This document shows, one piece after another, positions 37,284 to 50,452 of a stretch of 64,000 bases of DNA (positions are counted from its first letter, which is position 1; each line of letters starts with the position of its first letter). Source of the DNA: Metellina segmentata (Eukaryota; Arthropoda; Arachnida; Araneae; Tetragnathidae); the NCBI GenBank assembly GCA_947359465.1, contig OX375876.1:62936998-63000997 (forward strand). Reading direction: 5' to 3'. The position numbers were made by a program, and so were the translations under genes. The notes beneath the pieces were generated by a model. It saw only the letters and a list, made by a program, of their open reading frames with translations, did no database searches and was not told the origin of the DNA.

Positions 37284-38214
37284 TATCAGTATTAAAAAGG
37301 GGAGATGAATAAAATTGAACTACAACAGAAAATTGATTGAAGTGAAGTTGTTCCCTGACCGAAAACACATTATTTTTTACACCCGATGACGCAACATAAC
37401 TCCACATTCAGAGAGAGAGTATGAATACAATAGTTGTTTCCTAATATAAACACCTTCAAATGATTTTTGTGTGGAGATAAACCTTTCCTTTTGAGAAACT
37501 TTTCATAAATTTTGCAGTTACAAACAGAAACGAATATTCTGACAAGGGATGAAAAATGTCGTGTAGCACTGGAATGGGTACAGTTGCATAAAAATCCATT
37601 GGGAAGCATTTCTTTTTACCCAATTTTTTTCAAACACTATTTCTAGGTTTCTCACAAAAAAAGAATACCGCTTAGGAAAATGTATAGAAATTCGATTGTT
37701 CGGGGCGTAAGCTTGATTGATTGTTTTCCCCCCTCGATCGTTCAGAAGTATTGATCTTTAATTTCGCTTTCATTCCCACGGACTGCACGGATATGAAGTG
37801 AGGTGAGTTTGTGGCGACTCGGGAACCCATTACGAAATAGAAGTTTGTCGAAATGGAGCGTCCTATTCAAATTCCTGGTATTGTTCCGGTAATCCAGTAT
37901 TACAAATCAGACTATACGCGGTTTCTTACAATAGGCTTATGAATATACAAATTTTACAAATGTTCCGTGGTAGCTGTATTCATTAAAGTACGAGTATGTC
38001 TTCTGTAATTGAAAAGTTTGGTTAAATATCCGTCTATGTGCAAAATTTTGAAAAATGAGATTTCAATGGAATAATGGGTCTATGTGGTATCGGTTTCTAC
38101 AGTTAATTTCTAAGAAAACCACTAGATGGGGTTGTGTGTCAGCATCTAATAAGAAAATTCGAGCTCGGGAACGAAAAAACGATCAGCTGTAAACATCAAT
38201 CAAATCTACATAAA
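37284..38214. other. Non-genic DNA with a small GC-richer patch
   Basis: The patch at 37700-37870 contains CpG words (TCGATCGTTC, GGCGACTCGGG). The last 70 bp before 38215 already resemble the following satellite unit, so the array may begin near 38140. Confidence 0.5.
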
Positions 38215-38982
38215 GTCCTAAATGGTCTAAAGAACAATATTAGGTCACAGTCAAGCATCCAGTATCTTACCTCCAAGCCAGTAGCAATATTCGATTCCAA
38301 ACGGATTGGAAAACTTCAAAACTAAACCAATCATTCGTTAGCTAACTATCTAATTCATAAGTTCGTCGATTCTACTTAACAGCAGATCTTTCACGTCCTA
38401 AATAGTCCCAAGAACAATATTCGATAAAGCAAGCAGCGTCTTATCTACAAATCGATTAGATTACAAACAGGTGGGAGGGCTTCAAAGCTAACCCAACCAT
38501 TCGTTAGCTGACTATCTAATTCACGTGTTCAATCAACTCTACTTAACAGCACATATTTTTTCCATCCCAAGTCGTCTCAGAATAACATTGGGTCCCAAAC
38601 CAGCATACCTGATTCCAAACCAGTAACACGATTCGATTCTAAACAGATGGGCGGGCCTTAAAACTAAACCAATCATTCGCTAGATATCTTGTTTAAAAGT
38701 TCAATCGACTCTACTTAACACCAGATTTTTCTCGTCCTAAGTATTCCCAAGAAAAATATCAATTCAAGAGTTCAGCCTCCTACCTCCAACCTAAAACACG
38801 ATTCGATTACAAATAGATGGGAGGGCTTCAAATCTAAATCAATCATTCGTTAGCTAACTATCTAATTCACAGGTTCAATCGACTCTACTTAACGCACATA
38901 TTTTTCACGTCCTAAGTGGTCTCAAGAACAATATTCGGTCCCAAACAAGCATCCGGCGTCCAAACCAGTAGCACGATTCGAT
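38215..38982. repeat. Satellite-like array, about 170-180-bp units, 4.4 copies
   Basis: The anchor GTCCTA (or a close variant) recurs at 38215, 38395, 38564, 38734 and 38909, giving units of 180, 169, 170 and 175 bp; the last unit is cut at about 38982. Each unit contains, in order, CAAGAACAATATT, GTAGCACGATTCGATT, AGATGGGAGGGCTTCAAA, CCAATCATTCGTTAGCTAACTATCTAATTCA and CAATCGACTCTACTTAACAGCACAT-type sequence. Units are diverged and AT-rich. No relation to the 48-kb array is visible. Confidence 0.9.
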
Positions 38983-41900
38983 TTCGCTGCGGGTCAGACA
39001 AAGTTAATTACAATAATCAACCATCCCGAGACCTCTCAAGAACCTGTTAGAATCAGGTTCAGCGTCGGAACAATTAGAAGAAAAAATTATGAAGACTGCG
39101 TAGAGGCGTGCCGGTGTTGAAAGAGTCCTGAGTCAAAGGTTAGGAAACTGCTTCTACCATGAAATTTGACGTTCACGCTAGGAAAAAAAGTGCATCTGTG
39201 TGTTCCTTGTTTTCATGTTACACTTCAGAGCGCTTGTAATAGGTGTGTTTAGGCAAACACAGGAACAGCAATGCGGAAAATTACAGGATCGCAGTCATTT
39301 TTTTATCATTGGTTTATAAGCGATATGGATATTTTTCAAATGCGGCGATAACTCTGGTGACTGAATTTTTTTCAGACCTTGCTGCAATGAGCGACATTTC
39401 TTTTTAAAAAGATGGGTATTTCTTTTGATTTCACTCACTGATATTGTTTTTAGAAATGAATGAATGTGGAGAACAAATGAAGTTAAAATATTTTTCGACT
39501 AGATAACAGTCTACTCAGTTTGGAAAATAGAAAATAGAGAATTGAGAAGTTCACGAACTCTGGCAACTTTCATTCAAGCAAATTTTATCGAAAGAATGGA
39601 AAATTACATAAAATGACCAATTTTTGTCAATGAATTAAGGAATTCCAATTATTTAGACATTTGGAAACAGTAGTTGATACATATTCCTTTGTTTTATTAT
39701 ATGTAAACTACATTAGCAGCTACATATATTTAAAATCTAAGAAATTATGAAACAATTAACTTCAGAAAATAGCAAAATTAGGTAATTGATGAAAATAGGC
39801 ATCCACTGGAGCTGATTAAAGGTAAAATTTTGAATTTTTACCACCACAACAAAGTCCCAACTAATCGGCCCGATCATTAATCAATATACACCTCGGTCTA
39901 GTGGACAATTAACAAGCATGGCTTTCCTGTACTCAATAAACTCAGCTCTCGTTGGCAGAATAAAACAATTAATCAAATCTTATGACGTGCCAATACCGTC
40001 AGCTTGTACTGGTATCGAAGTCGTAACAAATGGTTTCAGGTTAACAGTGTTCAGTGCCATGGAACAGCAAGAAAACGGGGTGAAATTGTTGACAAATGGT
40101 ACTGCACAAAAACGACATGTACACAGATATATTAATACCACTTGTCGGATTGGAAATGCTTAATGTCTTGCTGTCGCTGACTAAATGAATGTTGTAAATT
40201 AAATTTACGCTTGCTCCGATGGAGTCTTGTTGAGCAACAGTGATCTACAAACTATTCCTTCCATTTCAGTAAAATCATTTAAAGTGATGCTTCAAATGTC
40301 TGCTTGTTGATGGTAAAATGTGTTTAATACATATATTTTTTGTTGCTAAGAACATTAACAAATAATACTCAATGTAAAAATATATTTATTGGTTATAAGC
40401 TAAATTTTAGTACTTGTAAAAGAGAAGCACAGAATATTGAAAATATACTTATTATATTTAAAAGTTTTAGAAACGATAATATATTTTAATTAATTAAAAT
40501 TTTAACAATAAATAGTAAATAGTTTTCTATTTTACATCTCTTAACTTCAAGTAAACACTAATACTTCAGTAAAAGACTACGAAACCACCTATACATTTGT
40601 AACATTTTCTCAAGTGTTTTGTAAGGAAATAAAAAATACTGCAATACAAAACAAACTGCAATTTTTAACTATCGTTTCCTGTGAGATTAATTAACTGCTT
40701 AAAAAATACATAACTATGCAGAATTTTAGTCAGTAATTAAAAGTAGCTCATATGAATAAAAGTAAAAAAAGTAATTGTGTTCCTTCCAAATCTCTAGTTA
40801 GTATGTATATGAGAGAGGATAGTTAAACACAAAAACTTGTAAACTTAATAAAAGTATTCATGTGTTTAGATTCGTGCGTTACAATTAAACTTTTATGACT
40901 AACGTTAAAATTTAACTCACGAATGTGTGAAAATAGTTATACATGAACATACATAGATTTCATTTAAATATTATTTCATATTATAAGTCATTAGCATACC
41001 AGACGAAACTCAATAATGGTAAAAAAAAAAGCCTCAGAAACAAAGTGTGTCCTATTATTCTATTCGGACGACCAATCTAAACAAGCAATGGAGAACAGGA
41101 AAAAAATATATAGATTGGATCTCCGATAAGACTAAATACTTAGCGACCCCAATTTGTCCAGCATTTGTTTCCGCAAGTGATTGTAATTAATTTTTACGCA
41201 CATGAAGAAAAATCATTCCGTAAAAATTGGTGTAAGGAGTGCTGCAGACCGGGGGATGATTTCGAACGAGATTACGGAAACAGGGGGTGGAGTTGCAAGT
41301 GATAATTACCGCTAGAAGGGGTGGAAGGAGCAAGAATCCATATAGGCTCTTCATTTTCACAAAAATACCATTTTTTCCTCTTATCTTTTTATTAATTTTC
41401 CCTCTTTTGGCTTTGGTAAGAGCTTTCAAGCGCCGAGGAAGAAAACTATAACTGAGGAAAAAATACCAAAAGAGGGGGAAATTGAAGGGGTGGAAAAACA
41501 TGTCAGGCATGCACAATTAGGCCTAATTACTTCGTCGACCGTTGCTCATTAACGATTATTGTTATTCTCCAAAGCTGGTAGCTTACAGGGAGGAGTTAAT
41601 TGTGGGGAGGATAAAACGATTAGGATCGAGGAGAGGGTTAGATGGGGGGGGTGCAGAAGTCGATTTGACTGCACCCCTCCCCTGTTCTGTAGAATTTTTA
41701 GAACGTGCTAATTTCTTCCCATTCTTTTGTTCGGTTTTTGTTTTTATCCCATCCCCTTCAACGTTTTTAAAGAAAGGAAAATGATAGTAAGAAAAATAGT
41801 TTCTTTTTTGTCGATGCCGTTGCTTTTTCAGGGGTGACATCCTTGGAACTCGAGCTTAACAAGGCCTTAATTTTTTGTGCATTTTTGCGCCGCCTTCGGA

Positions 41901-44900
41901 CCATTGAGTCCCCGTTAAGTGCTTAACGTCGGAATTTGTTAGAGTGCGTCTTGGTGATTGATAATTTGATAGGGAGCTGTGACAAAAGGGTGAGGAATGC
42001 GTTTTTAAAGGAGGTTGAAGTCTTCAGACGGATCTATGCACTCGGGGCATTTGGTGATACGGTTCTTCTGCTGCTCTTTCTCGCTTTTCTGCCGGGGCGT
42101 TGTTTCGACTGACAGCGTAACGTAAAGATGCAAATTGTGTAATCTGCATTCGAAGTGAGTTGACAAGCATGTGTCGTAAACTGACGCTGTTAACGCTTGA
42201 CTGAAAGAGCGAAACGGTGGTTGATGGGAAGACACAGTCGGAGTCTTAATGAGGGGTATTTAATTATCCGCATTAATTGATTAAGAAGCGTTTGTGAGAG
42301 GTTTTGCATGAGCGTTTTGTTATCGTGTCTCTGAGCTGGGGAGATATACGACTGTAGGAAAAAAAGCATGCAGTTTGTTCATTTTGTATTCAATTATATT
42401 CTTGTATAATTGCTAGTAATACTATAGGGGTTGTTTACATTTTAAACGAAAATAAATGTGAGAATTTTTAGTTTGATAGGACTGAAACAAAAAGAAACAT
42501 GTTCTAAATTTTTACGCTTGAATCTGTTACAAGATTATATTGCGATGTAAATAAATAATTGAATAGTTTAACCATCCAATTAATTCCCCCAATGCATTTC
42601 TAATGAAAAATGCTAATAAGTTGCTAAATTAAAACTATGAAGCAGTTATATATTTGTTATATCCTTCTTTAAAAGTCTTGCACGAAATCTCAATACATTA
42701 ATAAACTATGTCTTATAGTACATACACATATACACAATTTTTTAAATGTCCCTAAGGAAAATAAACAAGAGAAACTTTCTTTTTCTTAAAGAAACGAACT
42801 GAGAGAGAATAAGCACTTCTAAATTTTCAACAATAACGACAATTTAAGATGACATTCACTTCATACAAAATTATATTATTTTATTCACTAAATGTAAGAT
42901 ATTACTCAACCCATTAAGTAATGCACCAAATATTCAAATAACATTTTAGATTGATAATCTCTATTTTAATGCCTCTTATTATGACAATAAAGCAAATAAT
43001 TTCTGATACAAAAAATTAAAGCTTTTTATTTCTACTCTGATCTCTTGTTAACAAATTATATTTTAAATGTACACATAAATTTTATATTTTTAAACATTCT
43101 TTTTGTCAATACAAGCTGATTTAAGTTTTTACATGTACTTTGCATTTATAGTAGAAAAACATTGTAATTGACAGTTTTATTTAAAATTAAACAATCTGAC
43201 TAAATGTTATGGTATCGGTTTTGAAAAAGGTTGTTCCTTTTGCATTACACTTACCAAATAAATCATAAAATTTATTTTCATCTTTGAAAACTAAATGGTC
43301 AATTTTTTGTTCCTTTAAATGTGACAAGGAACATTATTAACAAGTTTTGCGTTTTTGCTATTGGATATTCACGTGAAATTACAATATTTGGAAATAAAAA
43401 TGCTATTATTTCTTTTCTCGATTGTTCCAAAGAAAAGTACATACTGTTTTTTCCATTCACAAACTCTCATAAAGTTTCTACCTCTTACATCAAATCAAGA
43501 ACCGTGAAACCGCCATATCAAGTTAAATTTATTTAAAAATAAATGAGAGTCAATACATACTCGGGTAAAGAAAAATTGGAAAAGAAAGTTAAATATAAAT
43601 GTTTATCGGTATATGCAGAACACATTCAGATTTTTGTTTTTTTTATTTTCGGTTTGATTGGGTCCCCGTGAATGAAAAATACACATCATTAAAAAAACCA
43701 AATCTCAAGAGCTTTGGAATAACCCGGCACTTCAGAGAATTCGCTTACTTAGTATAACATCATTGACCAATTTTTGTTTAAGTCCGGAAATACCCAAACC
43801 TAAGTAAATTCATTTTCCCGAAGTGATTATGTATTTTTTGCTCATTCGTTTTACAAATTTTACGCTTCAGCCAACCGCTTTCTTCATGGTAAATTAAATT
43901 GGGGGAGCTATCATCGTAAATAGGATGTAAAAAAGAAGCTAGGAATACAGCTTACAAAAGATTCCAGATAAGGAAGAAGGCATTAAGCTTTCATCCGATT
44001 AAGATATTTAACGGTCTAGGCCATACTGAGGTTGTGTGTAACTGGAATACTTCATTGTTGAAAGGGGTATTTTACCAGACACGTAACTGTTAAAGTCAGT
44101 GAATTTGGGATGAATTGTTCGAGGAGAAAGTGATAGTCTTTATAACCTTCATTAAGAGATAAACTTCTTATCCAGTTTACTGATTTGTTAAGGATCGTAA
44201 GAAGATTGTATTGGTGACTAATTAGTATGATTTAAGATCCTAATGGGGGGTTGAAGTAGCAGTTTTTCAAATGGTCTTAATGTGTGGTCTTTGGCATTTC
44301 TCGTACTAAAGAAAGTGAAGCTGAGTAGTTTATCAATAGGAAGCCTGAAAATGAGTGCATTTTCAGTCTTATAGTAGATAAGATCCTATTTTTGAAAAAG
44401 ATGACATAAAATGAATGACCTTGGTTTGTAGCTTGTCTAGTACATAATACTTGGTGAGATTATTGAACTAATCAGATGGTCCAAATAAGTGTGTTTACCT
44501 TTTCAATTTCTTTTTCTAGTCATTATTGCCAATCTGAATAAGTTTTTAATTCTGCAATAAGATGACAAAGTTCTCAAACTTGGATTTCTTAACATGATTT
44601 AAATGTAGTTCATCAACTTACAAATCTAACCATCAAGAACCATCTAACCTTTTCGGTGGGTCACAAAATTGAGCGTTTTGAGTTCAGATTTAAATGTCCA
44701 TGTCTTAACGAGTATATAAAAGTACTCAAGCTACACATTGTGTAGTCAGTTAAAAAATTTTGTTGATGGGAGAACTTCCCAATGTGTCTAGAACTAATCT
44801 ACCCAACAGTATAACTTCAAAAGAGTTAAAAACATTCCAACTTGTCCGTGCTTGCAACTACTCTAGCAACTCCTTCCTTTAAATTAGATTGTATCAGTGT

Positions 44901-46440
44901 CTCCATGGGATAGCTCTTTGATGAACAAGAGTTCATCGCTGTACACCTTGTTAAATATGATCTATACCTTGACAAAAGACCAAGGGGATTGGTAATAGCA
45001 CTTGTCTGTCTGGAAACACCACGATGAATATGTCATCAACTGCACAAAGTTTTGAAAAAGTTCTTGAAAATTAGTTCAAGAAACAAAATCTTCTTTACCA
45101 AGGTAGGGAGTAGTTTAGGTAATCTGGTGCAAGGTCCAGAAACAGACAAGCCGCTCCATGCAGTACTTTCAAAAGTAAACTTTTATGGTTTTATGAATAT
45201 AAGGGGATTTTCGGTGATAACAATTTTTGGATTGCAGGCCGAATTTCAAATAAATTGCAATTGTCATAGGAAAATAGTCATTCATTTATACGTACCATCA
45301 CTACGGTATCTTAAGTTTGTCGAACACTCTAGTGTCCTATTTTGCAACACTAGGGCTAACTGGTGTATTTTTCAAATTTGTAAAATTGTAAGCAATTGGA
45401 ATTAAAATTATTAGAATAGTAATAAATAAAAACCCTATTAAATCTTTCACAATATAATAGATAATGCTAGTTAAAGTGATGGTGTGTTATTTTAAAGAGT
45501 CCATGTCAACATATGTATGAGAGATACTCAGGTAAAGACGAAGACATTGAGACGTGTGGTAATTTTTGTGTAGTCCCGATCGAACGCACAAATCAAGCCC
45601 GGCAAAATAATTTCCTAAAATACTCACCCACTTCTAAACCAAAATAAATAAATGAGTCCGAAACAAAAAAAAAAGGAAAGAAAACATGTCGGAAAAGATA
45701 AATGAAGGGTATTACCTCTGAAACTCGGAACTAATCAGTTTAATCTCATTAAGGCAAAAACGAAATTTCATCACCGACTGCTTTCAATTGTTGCCATTCT
45801 ACATACGAGAATTTTCAGGATCAGCAAGCTTCTGCTTTTTTTTTTCCAAACAAATAACTGCAGAAAAAATTATTTCACGCATAGAATCCATTCTGTACTG
45901 TTTTCGCGGAGTTATTGCGAATCTCGTGTACGTTCCACTCAATTGCCGTGATGCCACTTTTTGCAATTATACATTAATAATTGGGCCCGATGCCGCAGTA
46001 GACCAAAATGGCGTCATTGCACGCTCTGGGCAATCATTGCGTACATCTCTCGTTTAGACTGGAGATAGTGAAAGAGAAATAATTTTGCCCTCGGGCAAAA
46101 GGGGCAGGTTCTCGGGATCATACAAAATGGAGGAAGTGAGGAAAAAAGAGAATGAATACCAGAAAGAAATTGAAAATAGAACAAGAGAAAAAAGAGGTGT
46201 ATCAGACTGAAATAAATATAAGGCCTGGTAAATAATTCAACGTTTGATGAAATTTTCTTTGCTTTTAATGTAATTGATCTTTCAATATTTAATTCACAAC
46301 TTTTCAAGCTTTCGATTTTACTCATTTTTTAAATACTTGATTGAATAAGATAACACCTAAAAGTACACACACATAATGGGGTCGTCTCGGTTCAGTGGGT
46401 GTTTGAACTGAGCAAACAACCTTAAGATAAGGTAATTTTT
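38983..46440. other. AT-rich desert with two GC-richer islands
   Basis: No gene supported. Islands are at about 41180-42340 (several TAATTA/TAATTACC words, CpG-bearing stretches, a G/C hairpin) and 45560-46060. The 40200-41030 and 42380-43600 stretches are very AT-rich. The 117-codon frame at 45052-45405 shows no domain; its reverse strand has a weak resemblance to reverse transcriptase that I reject elsewhere. Confidence 0.5.
41644..41682. other. GC-rich hairpin in an island
   Basis: GGGGTGCAG at 41648-41656 pairs with CTGCACCCC at 41669-41677; after one mismatch the stem continues for three more G:C pairs. The loop is 12 bases. Its role is unknown; polyG/polyC tracts make part of the pairing cheap. 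Confidence 0.45.
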
Positions 46441-46560
46441 GTTAACGTCGTACTAGAGCAACACAACGGGCTATTGACGACGGTCCGGGATCAGTCCCTT
46501 AAGGGAAAGATACGAAGACAACACCTCGTAATTTTGATCCACGGTCAGATGACGAGCAAA
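46441..46560 (+). repeat. tRNA-like repeat T, copy 2
   Basis: GCAACACAACGGGCTATTGACGACGGTCCGGGATCAGTCCC is the best-preserved head of the T family: CAACACAACGGG is A-box-like, and CGGGATCAGTCCC can fold as a T-arm-like stem. It continues into AGATACGAAGACAACACCTCGTAATTTTGATCCACGG, shared with 7050-7110. It is followed directly by an inverted S copy. Confidence 0.55.
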
Positions 46561-46564
46561 CAAC

Positions 46565-46716
46565 CTTAAAATTATCAGAAACAATTCCTCCCTGGGTGTA
46601 TTTCTCTTTTTTGTGTCAGTAAAAATTTTCCTTGTCTGTGTATGTCCATTGTCTGTGTCCCATTTAATTGATGTTGCTTGGCACACTTTGGCCAAATATA
46701 GCTCTTGCGTCATGAA
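46565..46716 (-). repeat. SINE-like interspersed repeat S, copy 4 (inverted)
   Basis: On the minus strand it reads GCAAGAGCTATATTTGGCCAAAGTGTGCCAAGCAACATC, AATGGACACAGACAATGGACATACACAGAC, TTTACTGACACAAAAAAGAGAAATACACCCAGGGAGG. The frame at 46471-46722 is the translation of this repeat, not a gene. Confidence 0.7.
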
Positions 46717-46879
46717 ACTCAATCATCCATTTATACATAGATAATAAATCATGTGGACAGACGGCTTCGTACTGAGTTACACGTTAGTACTTAGATTTAT
46801 GAAGACTAAATATCTTAGTTACATCTACTAGAAGATATTGAAATTTTGTAGGCCATATCCGTGAACAATTTAAATTTCA

Positions 46880-47420
46880 TTAGTTAGATTTTGTCGAACA
46901 ATCATATTTCGTTACGATTAGGCTCTTTAAAAAAGCAATTATGTTAATTACAATTAGATTTTGTCTTACAGCAATTATATTTCATTACGTTTAGATTTTG
47001 TCGAACAGCACTTATATTTCATTACGGTTAGATTTTGTCGAACAGCAATTATATTTCATTACGATTAGAATTTGTCGAACAGCACTTATATTTCATTACG
47101 ATTAGAATTGACGAACAGCAATTATATTTCATTACGATTAGATTATTTAAAGCAACATTGTTTTTTACAATTAGATTTTTTCGAATAGCAATTATACTTC
47201 ATTACAATTAGATTCTTTAAAACAATAATTATGTTTATTAGAAGTAGGTTTATAATCGAAAATCAAATATGTTTCAGAACTAATAGATTTTCTGGAGCAT
47301 ATATTTTATTACAAAATTAGATCATTTGGAACAATTTGATTTTGCTATAACTAATTCTTTGGAATAATGATTTGATTTCATAGCAATTCTTTTGGAAATT
47401 ACAATTGGGTTCTTAAGTTT
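46880..47420. repeat. 37-bp tandem array with decayed edges, about 14 units
   Basis: Core unit GTTAGATTTTGTCGAACAGC followed by AMTTATATTTCATTACG. The central five or six units (about 46954-47137) are nearly identical and 36-37 bp long. Outward units keep ATTAGATT...CAATTAT...TTTATTACA but drift in length (33-38 bp), and the rightmost are barely recognisable. No spacers, so this is not CRISPR-like. Confidence 0.9.
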
Positions 47421-47929
47421 TTAATACCAGAAAAATTCAAATTTTAATAACTTCAGTGATGTAATCATGAAAAATGTGCTTACATTCATTCAGACATAAA
47501 TACATATTTAATAATCAAACTACATTTATATTCATTGCAACTGTGCATTAAACTATTTTTAACAAAGTGCTACGAAAACTTCTGAAACATTTTTCCTTTT
47601 TTTTTTCCACGCACGCACACACACATATATACGAAGAAAATTTTGATTTCGTTGAACTAATGTGTATAAAATTTTTTCCTTTAATTAATATGAATAGTAT
47701 TGCCAAAAATTTTTCAACGCTTTTGAACTGTAATTTTAATAAGTATTTACTTATAAGATTTAAGAATGTGACTGTATATAATTTTAGTATTATTAGAAAA
47801 CATATAATTATATTTATTAATTAAGCTATTATTAATTTCTTGGGGAAGGTGGTTTGTGAGCAAGATCAAATTCTTGATTGATTAATCTGTTCTCCTATAA
47901 CTCATAGAGACTAATAAGGATATTTCACA
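47421..47929. other. AT-rich spacer between two arrays
   Basis: Nothing but a short CACGCACGCACACACACATATATA tract near 47608-47632. The 85-codon frame at 47567-47824 is AT-driven. Confidence 0.55.
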
Positions 47930-48470
47930 AGCACAGAGAAATTTATTTACAATCTAGCATAAAGACGTATAAGGATATGAAAGCAAATTTTAAAATTAAT
48001 ACGTTCGATAACTAGAATTTAGAAATCAGGAACTCAGTTAGTTTTATTCACTTTCTTTCACTTCTTGATAGCAATCACTCGTACGTAACTTTTCTTTAAC
48101 TATCAGTCGAAATGGAAAACATGCAAGAAGGATTTGAAAATAAATTTATCTTAAGCGGAATCGTGAAAATAAATTACCGGGTCACTAGAATCCAGAAATC
48201 GGAAACAATCGGCTTTATTCACTTCATGGAAGCAACCACTTTGAATGACTTTTTTTTAATAATTATTTTAAATGGATGATATACGAGGAAAGTAATCTGA
48301 AAATAAATTTGTCTTAAGCAGAATCGTAATAATTACTATACCCACTCACAAGAATCCAGAAATCGAGAACACCAATCGGCTATATTCACTTTCCTCCACT
48401 TCTTCGAAACAACCACACCGATAACTTTTTCTTAATTATTACACTACATGGATAACCCCCTTAAAGATAA
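47930..48470. repeat. Satellite-like array, about 165-173-bp units, 3 copies
   Basis: Anchors CTAGAATTTAGAAATCAGG (48012), CTAGAATCCAGAAATCGG (48185) and CAAGAATCCAGAAATCGAG (48349) give periods of 173 and 164 bp. Between anchors, each unit carries TTTATTCACTT...CACTTC, GCAAYCACT, ACTTTTYTTTAA, AATGGA, GAAAATAAATTTRTCTTAAGC and GAATCGT. A partial unit precedes the first anchor. AT-rich and diverged. Confidence 0.85.
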
Positions 48471-50245
48471 AACAAAAAATATCAAATTTTTTTCACTCAT
48501 CTGAAGGATGGATAAGAAATAAAGATAATTATGCCCCCATAGTTGCCGGGACAAGTCGAGGTGTATGCACGCGATCCAATGGACCAATCACAAGGTCTCG
48601 CCATTCGAATCGCTGCAGGACATCTTACTTGGGCAACAATAAAGATTTTTTTCTCGGATACTTCTACTCTCTGACCTGAAGTTAATCTTTGGGACGACCC
48701 TAAAAGCCCTGTTTTCTAACATCTGTCGTTTCCGAACATGTTTATTAGAGGGTAAAATCCCACTCGCTTTTTGTGTGTGCAAAGGAGAAAGCACCGCAAT
48801 GCTGGAATGTTGAAATCGTTTTGAGGTGGAGCAGGCAGAACAGAGTACGTAACTCGGATGTTAGTATGATTGCAGTGACATTGTTTTCACTTTAATCCGA
48901 AATGTTTCTCCTCTTTCGGCCGATACTATCAGTGGGACTGTACATAAATTTAAAGGGGTGACTTCAAAAGTTTATTTTGGGATTTAATTAAATTGTTTGC
49001 GACTGGATGATTTGTCATCGGATTGACAAAGGTACAGAAAACATTCTGTAAGAAAATTTTTATGTTGGGAATAGTCGAATAATCTTTTATGTGGTCGCTA
49101 TATGTATATTATAATATTATCTATGAACATTCCTATAATATGCATATTATAAATACGAATATACATATTATAAATACGTATATACTTATTTTAAATACGA
49201 ATATATATAGTATGTAAATTCATATGAATATTATGTACTCTATGTATGAATCTAAATATTAATATTAATTTAATGGTTGATGAGTAGTGTTCTAACAGAA
49301 TTTATTAAGCTGGAAGTATGGTTCTAACATTATGAGTAAATGTATAATACTCAATTTTTAATGGACAACGTTATTTTCCAAGAATGTATACAAAGATTAT
49401 GCATTGCTTAGATAGTTAAAATGTCCTTTTCGTCTGTAATATTTTGCACAGTAGAAATAAGAAACGTTTTGGTTGGCATCCATCGAGATTATCCATAGTA
49501 AAATATAAAATGTAAATAATTTAAAACTGTTTCATATATGTTATACAATATTCCAAACAAGCATGTTTTAATGATAAATATATGCTCAAAACGTTGATTA
49601 TCGTATGAAATTCCAAATTACTAAATGGACTATAACGTGAGATTTTAAAATCTCCGAGAAAAGACTCCGATAAATGCTGTAAGTGATTATCAATCACGAA
49701 ATTATCAAAACAACCCGTAGACACAAAATGTTTGGTATTATATCAACTGACGAAAATATTTTGAAATAATAGTAAACAAATTTGCAATTTAGTTTAATTT
49801 GCGATTATTTAAAGCACTAATAAATTGTCTCTCGAAACTTACACTGCAATTCATTTAATGTCAATAAACTATTTCTCTATTCATCACTATGCTAATCAAT
49901 CCGGGTTTGTTCGTTACGGGGGGATCATAACAATTTATGAATAAAATAACAATAACATTAAAATAACTACATTGAAAAATACTTCACTTTCTCATTTTAA
50001 ATGCAATCTAAATTTTTCTTTCAAAAGTATTTGCGAATGGTAAAACATATTTGACACACGAGGAAACATTAGAAATCAAAAAATAAATATTAAAGCAAGA
50101 GAAAAAAAATCAAATTATGAGTAAAAAACGTAAAACAAAGCGAATAGAAAAAATCAATTCATCTCTGAACTTCCGATATTTGAAGATCCAAAACATACCA
50201 AAGGTCTTTCGATAATATTTCAGAATTGAGAAACTTTAAATAGCA
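48471..50245. other. Non-genic DNA with an AT-rich tandem stretch
   Basis: A GC-richer island lies at about 48530-48830. Around 49100-49210 the words ATATTATAAATACGAATATA recur about every 22-24 bp (three imperfect units), a small AT-rich tandem repeat. No genes. Confidence 0.5.
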
Positions 50246-50452
50246 TTAACTTTCATTGTGGTTGCCACGACGATGCGGTTCGTAGTTAGCAAAACTAACC
50301 AAATATTGATAGACGAGGTATCTCGTCACTAGAAAGATTGATCGGGCTTTGATCTCGTCATCACAAAAAAAAAATGTCAATATCTCGTCATCAGCAAAAA
50401 TTTTCAGATCTTGATGGACTAAATATCTCATATAAACCCCTTGGAGAATTAA
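50246..50452. mobile_element. TTAA-flanked MITE
   Basis: TTAA at 50246-50249 and 50449-50452. The left end is CTTTCATTGTGGTTGCCACGACGATG; the right end (reverse complement) is TTCTCCAAGGGG, in family register. GACGAGGTATCTCGTC is at 50312-50327, and CAGATCTTGATGGAC is also present. 207 bp. Confidence 0.75.

Noticed and set aside
44760..45410. Reverse-strand hint of a reverse transcriptase (a short FLDLA-like stretch and a VDD-like triplet)
   Set aside because: The two hints are too close together for the family, frames are interrupted by stops, and no further RT motif follows. Chance resemblance or an unrecoverable relic; a translated search against LINE and LTR proteins would decide.
46880..47420. 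CRISPR-like periodicity
   Set aside because: The 37-bp units are directly adjacent without unique spacers, vary gradually, and sit in an animal-type genome.
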